From Lentzea sp. (GTDB lineage: Bacteria; Actinomycetota; Actinomycetes; Mycobacteriales; Pseudonocardiaceae), in NCBI GenBank assembly GCA_030146905.1, contig JASLAV010001064.1, positions 1 through 5,258 on the forward strand: a stretch of DNA of 5,258 bases, in the 5' to 3' direction. Each line of letters opens with the position of its first letter. The first letter of the stretch is position 1. The position numbers were made by a program, and so were the translations under genes. The notes beneath the pieces were generated by a model. The model did no database searches, had not been told where the DNA came from, and worked only from the letters and a program-made list of their open reading frames with translations. Positions 1-4,079 of the stretch are shown here, in pieces.

Positions 1-101
1 GCTCAGCGGGACGCGCCGAGGTGCCGCTCAAGGCCAAGGCCGAGGAGCTCGGCGCGAGGTTCGCCGTGGCCGACGCCCCGGACGAGCGCACCCTGGGCTG
101 A
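1..101 (+). CDS. C-terminal end of an unrecognised protein (partial)
   Basis: Frame 3 is open from the window edge to a TGA at 99-101. It encodes about 32 residues rich in Ala, Glu and Lys, ending in DAPDERTLG. Almost every codon ends in G or C (AAG GCC GAG GAG CTC GGC and so on), which is what a real gene in this genome looks like, so I take it as the 3' end of a gene that starts outside the window. The fragment has no motif that identifies a family. The next gene begins 79 bases later on the same strand, so read-through is possible, but a small hairpin lies between them. Confidence 0.6.
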   Translation, partial: SAGRAEVPLKAKAEELGARFAVADAPDERTLG

Positions 102-145
102 ACGCGCCGCAACCCGTGATCAACCTGTCGGCTTCCTTAACTCAG

Positions 146-160
146 GAACCCTCCGGGTTC
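146..160 (+). terminator. Small perfect hairpin between the first two genes
   Basis: GAACCC (146-151) and GGGTTC (155-160) form a perfect 6-bp stem around a 3-base loop TCC. It sits 45 bases after the stop of the upstream gene and 20 bases before the GTG of the DUF998-like gene. There is no T-run after it, so it would be a T-less terminator of the kind proposed in actinomycetes, or equally an operator-like dyad. The role is inferred from position only. Confidence 0.25.
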
Positions 161-180
161 ACCCCTGCGTTGACCGATAT

Positions 181-888
181 GTGCTGATTCCTCGACTCGC
201 CGCCACCGGCGGTTCGCTCGCCGTCGTCGCCACGGTGACCATGGTGGGCCTGCTCGACCTGACCGTCGGGCCGCTGCGCCGCACGATCAGCGAGTACGCC
301 CTGGGCGACTACCGCCCGGTCTTCGACACCGCGGTGCTGCTCCTGGCGTTCGGCTCGCTCGCGATCCTCACCGCGCTCGTCCACAAGGGAGTGGCCAGGT
401 GGCGCTCGTCCGGTTCGATCGCGCTGGTGCTGTGGTCGGTCGGCCTGCTGCTCGTGGTGGCGTTCCCGAAGACGAACTGGGCGATGGGCACCAACGAGGT
501 CAGCGGCAGCATCCACCGGTTCGGGAGCATGCTCGCGTTCGTCAGCCTGCCGATCGCCGTCATCCTGCTCGCGCGGCCATGGTTGAGGGACCACGTGTGG
601 GGACGACACGCCAGGTGGACGATGGTGTCCGGTTTGTTGAGCGTTGTCGCATTCATGCCCATCCTGTACGCCATTGTGATGGGCATGGTGTCGGACGTTC
701 GGTGGTGGCGCGTGTTCCCGTTGGGCTACATCGAGAGGATCTTGCTCATCGCGGAGGTCGGCGCGGTCCTCGTCGTCGGGCTGTGGGCGATCGCGGCCAG
801 TAGGGTTGCACCATGGCGAGTTGGGGAGACCTCGCGGATTACATCCGCGCCGAGTACGACGTCATCCAGGACGACGGCGAAGAGCTGA
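181..888 (+). CDS. DUF998-like six-helix membrane protein
   Basis: This predicted integral membrane protein of 235 residues has unknown function. Hydrophobic segments fall at about residues 8-29, 49-68, 78-95, 114-132, 148-168 and 185-206, giving six helices. The conserved-looking SEYALG after helix 1, the FP after helix 3 and the His-containing SIHRFGS before helix 4 fit the DUF998 family. The family assignment is from recall of its pattern; no substrate is known. The GTG at 181 is chosen because it keeps helix 1 whole; the in-frame ATG at 241 would cut into it. No clear Shine-Dalgarno sequence precedes it. The last 28 residues (about 208-235) are Ser/Thr/Arg-rich, unlike the rest, and the final 25 or so are read out of frame over the start of the next gene, a 76-base overlap. 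The 3' third also uses more TTG, AGG, GTT and ATT codons than the 5' part. Confidence 0.75.
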   Translation: MLIPRLAATGGSLAVVATVTMVGLLDLTVGPLRRTISEYALGDYRPVFDTAVLLLAFGSLAILTALVHKGVARWRSSGSIALVLWSVGLLLVVAFPKTNWAMGTNEVSGSIHRFGSMLAFVSLPIAVILLARPWLRDHVWGRHARWTMVSGLLSVVAFMPILYAIVMGMVSDVRWWRVFPLGYIERILLIAEVGAVLVVGLWAIAASRVAPWRVGETSRITSAPSTTSSRTTAKS

Positions 889-1223
889 GGATCCTCTGCA
901 CCTTCGGGGACGTGGAGGAGGACGAGGACGACCGCACGCAGGTCGTGATCATCGTCCGTGAAGTGCTCGACAAGATGCACGAGTGGGTGCAGATCGCCTC
1001 CCCGTGCGGGCTGGCCTCGCAGGTGGACCTCCGCGCAGTGCTGGAGGAGGTCGGCAACTCGACCGTCGCGTGTGGTCTCGCGATCGTGGGGGAGCACGTC
1101 GTCGTGCGGCACTCGCTGCCGCTGGTCGACCTCGACATCCACGAGTTCACCGACCCCCTCCAGCTGCTCGCGGGCACGGCGGACACGCTCGAGGAGCAGT
1201 TCTGGGGAGGGGACGGCTACTGA
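813..1223 (+). CDS. YbjN-like (type III secretion chaperone-fold) small protein
   Basis: This is a 136-residue acidic cytoplasmic protein. The order of elements fits actinobacterial YbjN/CesT-like proteins: an N-terminal helix, a strand-rich middle with an acidic run (GDVEEDEDD), a WVQIASPCG strand-loop, a DLRAVLEEVGNS helix, a VVVRHSLPLVDLDIHEF strand pair, and a final helix ending in GGDGY. These domains share the fold of type III secretion chaperones but are widespread outside secretion systems, and their role is mostly unknown; protein binding is the usual guess. An AGTAGGG sequence 7 bases before the ATG can serve as a ribosome site. The start lies inside the end of the DUF998-like gene. 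The stop shares bases with the next start (TGATG at 1221-1225), so it should be translationally coupled to the TIGR03086-type gene. Confidence 0.72.
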   Translation: MASWGDLADYIRAEYDVIQDDGEELRILCTFGDVEEDEDDRTQVVIIVREVLDKMHEWVQIASPCGLASQVDLRAVLEEVGNSTVACGLAIVGEHVVVRHSLPLVDLDIHEFTDPLQLLAGTADTLEEQFWGGDGY

Positions 1224-1789
1224 TGTTCGACCTGAAGCCCGCTGCCGATCGGCTCGCGGTGGTGGTGCGCAATGTGGCGGACGGCGACCTGTTGGCGCCC
1301 ACGCCCTGCCCCGAGTACGCGGTGGGCGACCTGCTCGACCACGTGAACGGCCTGTCGCTCGCGTTCACGCTGGCGGCGCGCAAAACCCCGCTGGACGGCG
1401 GCGGTGCCGGCGACGCGGCCCGGTTGCCGCTCGACTTCCGCGAGTCGATCCCGCGGCGGCTGGACGAGCTGGCGCAGGCGTGGCGTTCGCCGGAGGCCTG
1501 GGAGGGCATGACCGCGGCGGGCGGCGTCGACCTGCCGGGTGAGGTGGCGGCGGCCGTGGCGCTGGACGAGATCGTCCTGCACGGCTGGGACCTCGCCCGC
1601 GCGACGGGGCAGGACTTCGAGGTCGAGGAGGACCTGCTCCAGGTCGTCCACGGCTTCGTGTCGTCGATCGGCCCCGGCGACCGAGATGGCTCGCTCTTCG
1701 GAGCCGCGGTGGAGGTCGGCTCGAACGCGCCTCTGCTCGACCGTGTCCTGGGACTCAGTGGGCGCGACCCGAGGTGGAACCTAGGTTAG
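1223..1789 (+). CDS. TIGR03086-family metal-binding protein (maleylpyruvate isomerase / DinB-like fold)
   Basis: This 188-residue cytoplasmic protein belongs to the mycothiol-dependent maleylpyruvate isomerase N-terminal/DinB-like superfamily. The helical-bundle metal triad is visible: His40 in DLLDHVNG, and Glu116 and His120 in the ExxxH of DEIVLHGWDLA. These correspond to the His, Glu, His ligands of the characterised family members. The early TPCPEYAVGDLLDH stretch is also typical. Members are thought to use mycothiol or another thiol in isomerase or transferase reactions, but the substrate of this one cannot be told. I start at ATG 1223, not the earlier in-frame ATG at 983, because homology begins at MFDLKPAADRL, a GGGGAGGGG sequence lies upstream, and TGATG overlap with the preceding gene is a standard coupling. 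Its last codons (Leu, Gly, TAG) lie within an iron box that belongs to the next gene. Confidence 0.85.
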   Translation: MFDLKPAADRLAVVVRNVADGDLLAPTPCPEYAVGDLLDHVNGLSLAFTLAARKTPLDGGGAGDAARLPLDFRESIPRRLDELAQAWRSPEAWEGMTAAGGVDLPGEVAAAVALDEIVLHGWDLARATGQDFEVEEDLLQVVHGFVSSIGPGDRDGSLFGAAVEVGSNAPLLDRVLGLSGRDPRWNLG

Positions 1790-1799
1790 GCTCTCCTAA
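1781..1799 (+). promoter_or_regulatory. Iron box (DmdR/IdeR-type operator)
   Basis: The 19 bases CTAGGTTAGGCTCTCCTAA match the recalled Streptomyces DmdR1 iron box TTAGGTTAGGCTCACCTAA at 17 of 19 positions, and the symmetrical IdeR consensus at 16 of 19. The left half differs by one base and the right half by two from the perfect dyad. It ends two bases before the GTG at 1802 and contains the TAG stop of the upstream gene. TAGGTT (1782-1787) also fits a -10 pattern TAnnnT, so Fe-loaded regulator would block RNA polymerase; the -10 role is inference, and no good -35 is seen. The expected effect is repression of the downstream gene when iron is plentiful. Confidence 0.75.
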
Positions 1800-1801
1800 T
1801 T

Positions 1802-2140
1802 GTGAGAGCGATTACGGTGCAGGTTCGGGCAGGGCTGGGCGTCGGACGCCTGACAGCGGCCATGGAGTCCTTGGTGGAACTGCACCCCGAACTGTGTCGA
1901 TGCGGGTTCGCTCACCACGAGGTCGTGGACCCCGTCGCCGCCACCCCCGCGGCCCTCGCGGAGGCGGAGGCGGGGCTCGACCTGCAGACCGGCGTCCTGG
2001 TGCAGGCCGTGTGGCTCGACGCGGGCGCCGGCCGGTCGGGGCGGATGGTGCTGGTGCTGCACGACATCGTGGCCGACCGGCTGCCGCGGATCCTGCCGTG
2101 GCTGGCGCAGGCCTGGAAGCAGCCCGCGTTCGTCAGCTGA
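1802..2140 (+). CDS. Truncated NRPS condensation/epimerisation-domain-like protein, iron-regulated
   Basis: This 112-residue protein resembles only the N-terminal lobe of a condensation or epimerisation domain. ITVQVRAGL fits the first strand, and the helix then ELHPELCRCGF fits the usual 'HxALRxRF' region. AEAEAGLDLQTGVLVQAVW fits 'A..sLDL..GPLvRAvl', and GRMVLVLHDIVADR fits 'gRLLLvvHHLvvDG'. The HHxxxDG motif reads HDIVADR (residues 87-93): the catalytic second His is Asp and the Gly is Arg, so peptide-bond or epimerase chemistry is unlikely. The N-terminal C1 motif and the whole C-terminal lobe are absent. The GTG directly follows the iron box with no ribosome site, so a leaderless or near-leaderless message is likely; the alternative ATG at 1862 would remove the first strand. 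The 3' end overlaps the convergent methyltransferase gene by 8 bases. It could be a relic of a siderophore synthetase or a small repurposed binding protein. The family call is from pattern memory. Confidence 0.7.
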   Translation: MRAITVQVRAGLGVGRLTAAMESLVELHPELCRCGFAHHEVVDPVAATPAALAEAEAGLDLQTGVLVQAVWLDAGAGRSGRMVLVLHDIVADRLPRILPWLAQAWKQPAFVS

Positions 2141-2831
2141 CGCGCCTGGCCACGAACACGTGCTCGCGACCCGGCCGATCCGGTGCGTCGCGCACGTCCA
2201 CGACCTCGAACCCGGACCGCACCAGGCTCTGCTCGACCTCGGGCCGCGAGCGGAACCGCAGGGTCGAGTCGGAGGCGACCACGGAGCCGTCAGGGAACCG
2301 GTAGGTGTGGCGCAACGACACGAACGGCATGCTCACGTCGAGCAGGTCGAGCTGCTCGCGCACCCCGAGCTGCACCCGCGGCTTCGCCCGCGCCCAGTCC
2401 TCCCAGGCGCGGCGCTCCGGCCGGCGCGTCTCGAACACGAAGTGCCCGCCGGGCCGCAGCGCACCGCGCACACCCCGCAGCGTGGCCTCCCAGTCGTCAC
2501 CGAGGAACACCTGGGCCACGTTCCCGGTCATCGTCGCGAGATCGACCGACAACGGCGGCAACGTGGTCGCGTCACCGTGGATCCAGGTGACCCTGGAGTC
2601 CTTGGTCCGCGCGATCTCCAGCGACGCCAGCGCCGGGTCAACCCCGATGACCGTGCGCCCGGACGACGCCAGCAGCACCGCCAGGCACCCGGTGCCGCAC
2701 CCGACGTCGAGCACGCTCTTCGCCTGCACCTCGGCGGCGATCCCGAGGTACAGGGCCAGGTCGTCACGCGGCCCGTCGAAAGCGTCGTAGAGTCGTGCGA
2801 GCCGGGGGTCGGCGAACAGCGCGTCAGGCAT
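2133..2831 (-). CDS. Class I SAM-dependent methyltransferase
   Basis: This 232-residue cytoplasmic methyltransferase has the Rossmann-type fold of small-molecule enzymes (Methyltransf_25-like). Motif I is VLDVGCGTGCL at residues 40-50. The acidic residue ending strand 2 that contacts the SAM ribose is Asp65 (VIGVD). GDA at 86-88 marks the adenine-binding loop, and LRPGGHFVFE at 125-134 is the post-motif III strand. The N-terminal LFADPRLARLYDAFDG is a common cap in actinomycete members. The C-terminal half, with paired strands around RHTYRFPDGSVV and RSRPEVEQSLVRSGFEVVDV, is the usual substrate-side extension. The substrate is not predictable. The ATG overlaps the TGA of the DUF3800-like gene by 8 bases (2824-2831), so the two should be co-transcribed and coupled. 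Its 3' end overlaps the convergent condensation-like gene. Confidence 0.88.
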   Translation of the reverse strand: MPDALFADPRLARLYDAFDGPRDDLALYLGIAAEVQAKSVLDVGCGTGCLAVLLASSGRTVIGVDPALASLEIARTKDSRVTWIHGDATTLPPLSVDLATMTGNVAQVFLGDDWEATLRGVRGALRPGGHFVFETRRPERRAWEDWARAKPRVQLGVREQLDLLDVSMPFVSLRHTYRFPDGSVVASDSTLRFRSRPEVEQSLVRSGFEVVDVRDAPDRPGREHVFVARRVS

Positions 2832-3492
2832 TCCACATCCCAGGTCCGACGACGAACGGCATCAGCAACTCGATCACCTCGCGGTCAGGTCGTCCGTTGA
2901 GTTCATCTTCTGCGACCCGCCGCGCGATTCCGGCCAGGAAGTCGGCCACCTGCACGCGTGCGTCGTACTGAGAGTCAACCAGAGTCAGATGTCGCAGTCG
3001 CGGCGCGAGCTCTTTGAGCCGCCGGATCCGCCCGTCGGTCAGCGACAACTGCTGGTCGTGCACGATCGACACCGGCCCGGCCCACTGCGCGACGGCCCGC
3101 AGGATCGCGGGGAACAACGGGTCCAGCGCCCCGCGCGGCCCACGGGCGCGCAGCAGGTCGTTGTACAACTCCAACGGCCCGCTCGCCGCACCGAACTCCG
3201 CGCGCACCACCGAGGCCAGGTACCGCCGCTTGTCCAGGAGTTGCACACGCGCCCTGCCCGCCAGCGGACCGTCCGGTCCGAGAAACCACAGCAACACCCA
3301 CCGGTTCTTGGTCCGCAGCAGGTGGTTCGCCTTGTACTCCAGCGCGGGCGACTTGATCATCTCACGCAACGACCGCACGCACGCCGAGGCCTCCTCGCAC
3401 GAGAACCGGACGGCGGCGTGCGCGAAGACCGCCGTAACCCCGCCGACGAGCTTCTCGCCCTCGGACCCCGACTCGTCGCAGGCGATCTCCAT
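2824..3492 (-). CDS. DUF3800-like protein (RNase H-like fold, putative)
   Basis: This is a 222-residue protein of unknown function. The N-terminus MEIACDESGSEG has the DESG signature with which DUF3800 proteins begin (Asp6, Glu7). Further family-like acidic and polar positions are the E-x-K in ALEYKANHLL (Glu52, Lys54), Asp87-Lys88 in QLLDKRRY, Asp146 in IVHDQQLSL, Asp173 in LVDSQYD, and the closing Q-x-A-D in VQVADFLAG (Gln181, Asp184). DUF3800 is regarded as an RNase H-like, possibly metal-dependent nuclease-type fold found in phages, islands and near defence genes; activity is not established. The frame stays open upstream to 3774, but that part is low-complexity and Arg/Gly-rich, and the DESG signature should sit at the N-terminus, so I start at ATG 3492. 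No ribosome site is evident there. The gene is followed, with an 8-base overlap, by the methyltransferase, its likely operon partner. Confidence 0.65.
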   Translation of the reverse strand: MEIACDESGSEGEKLVGGVTAVFAHAAVRFSCEEASACVRSLREMIKSPALEYKANHLLRTKNRWVLLWFLGPDGPLAGRARVQLLDKRRYLASVVRAEFGAASGPLELYNDLLRARGPRGALDPLFPAILRAVAQWAGPVSIVHDQQLSLTDGRIRRLKELAPRLRHLTLVDSQYDARVQVADFLAGIARRVAEDELNGRPDREVIELLMPFVVGPGMWNA

Positions 3493-3810
3493 CAGGACAT
3501 CCGGAAGACGGGCCCACGCGCGCGCAACGGCAGATGCGCGCCCGCCGGGATCAGGAACGCGTGACACGAGGACGCGCCGAGACCCGGTGCTCCCAGGAGG
3601 AAGACCGGCAACTGCACTGGCGCAACCACGACTGCGAATCGCATCAACCCGAGGATGCCCGACCCAAGCCGCAAGGTCGCCCGATTTTGTTCCACCGCAC
3701 GGCCCGGCTCGGCCCGGCCGACGGCGAAGCCGGGGCACCCGCCAAGTGGCGATGCGAAGCGAGCCGTCTTCCACGTTGAGCCGCCGTGAGCCGGTAGGCC
3801 CCCGCGCACT

Positions 3811-3933
3811 GCGATTGGGGCTTGACTTTGGGTGCGAGGCGCTACCCTGCCGGGTTCGGGCGGGTGCGGAGCATCCGACCTTTTCCCGCCCGTTGCAGCG
3901 CCTCGCAAGGCCCCGAAGTCAAGCCACAATCGC
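3811..3933. repeat. Large inverted repeat forming a long imperfect hairpin
   Basis: The left arm 3811-3843 (GCGATTGGGGCTTGACTT... GCGAGGCGCT) is the reverse complement of the right arm 3897-3933 at 31 of 33 aligned positions. There is one 4-base insertion in the right arm (GGCC context). As RNA, one of the two differences becomes a G-U pair, leaving one mismatch and one bulge. Inside lies a second stem, CGGGCGGG (3857-3864) with CCCGCCCG (3885-3892), around a 20-base loop. Such length and fidelity are far beyond chance for DNA of this composition. Candidates are a MITE-like element, a genome-dispersed palindromic repeat, or a structured RNA. No target-site duplication is obvious at the ends. 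Confidence 0.8.
3822..3848 (+). promoter_or_regulatory. Promoter-like TTGACT-N15-TACCCT in the left repeat arm
   Basis: TTGACT (3822-3827) resembles a -35 box and TACCCT (3843-3848) a -10 box of the TAnnnT form. The 15-base spacer is shorter than the usual 16-18. It would drive plus-strand transcription into the inner hairpin and towards the end of the ligase gene, antisense to it. The mirror copy in the right arm has TTGACT but, because of the 4-base insertion, no matching -10. The call rests on motif only. Confidence 0.25.
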
Positions 3934-4034
3934 GGATGGACGCGAAGCGGCGATGACCACCCACGCCTCGTTCGCCACCTGACCAGCCACGCTGGAACGC
4001 ACCCCGCACGGCACGTGGCGACCCCTCCGCTGGA

Positions 4035-4053
4035 ACGAGACGGACCGTCTCGT
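4035..4053 (-). terminator. 19-base perfect palindrome after the ligase gene
   Basis: ACGAGACGGACCGTCTCGT is a perfect dyad of 9+1+9 bases. As RNA it would fold as a 7-bp stem with a 5-base loop. It lies 27 bases beyond the stop of the minus-strand ligase gene, in the place expected for its terminator. No T-run follows on the minus strand (TTCC only), so it would be a T-less terminator. A protein-binding operator is an alternative, since the dyad is symmetrical and almost loopless. Confidence 0.4.
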
Positions 4054-4079
4054 CTCCCGGAACGCAACCCGCCCCAACC

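Larger units (their letters stand above)
3493..4079. other. Non-coding stretch between DUF3800-like and ligase genes
   Basis: These 587 bases hold no convincing gene. Open frames on both strands are long only because of high GC; their products are Arg/Pro/Gly-rich with no domain, and their codons lack the third-position G/C bias of the neighbours. The stretch does contain structure: a palindrome CGCCAAGTGGCG near 3742-3753, recurring GCGAAGC/GCGAGGC words, a large inverted repeat at 3811-3933, and a 19-base palindrome at 4035-4053. It must also contain the promoter for the minus-strand DUF3800-methyltransferase pair, which I cannot pin down. It may be a decayed mobile or repetitive intergenic element. 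Confidence 0.55.

Noticed and set aside
170..200. TTGACC at 170 as a -35 box for the DUF998-like gene
   Set aside because: A matching -10 would fall inside the coding region after the GTG start, and no TAnnnT is found at the right distance.
983..1222. N-terminal extension of the TIGR03086-family protein from ATG 983
   Set aside because: The extension reads the YbjN-like gene out of frame and is Arg/Gly-rich; family similarity begins exactly at ATG 1223, which has a purine-rich site upstream.
3492..3644. A 50-residue minus-strand frame (MRFAVVVAPVQL...) ending TGATG onto the DUF3800-like start
   Set aside because: The TGATG overlap is attractive, but there is no ribosome site, third-position G/C is only about 80%, several codons are atypical for this genome, and the product has no recognisable domain; probably chance.
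3660..3690. Possible plus-strand terminator: CGACC/GGTCG stem followed by CCCGATTTTG
   Set aside because: The stem is only five base pairs with a 10-base loop, the T-run is short and displaced, and no plus-strand gene precedes it.
3493..3774. N-terminal extension of the DUF3800-like protein to 3774
   Set aside because: It is low-complexity Arg/Gly/Ser sequence; the DESG signature expected at the N-terminus follows the Met at 3492.
3014..3982. 322-residue plus-strand open frame
   Set aside because: It lies antisense to the DUF3800-like gene for much of its length and has the low-complexity Arg/Ser/Thr composition of a shadow frame in high-GC DNA.
3492..4067. 191-residue minus-strand open frame
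   Set aside because: It crosses both arms of the inverted repeat and the palindrome, is Arg/Gly/Pro-rich and lacks the codon bias of real genes here.
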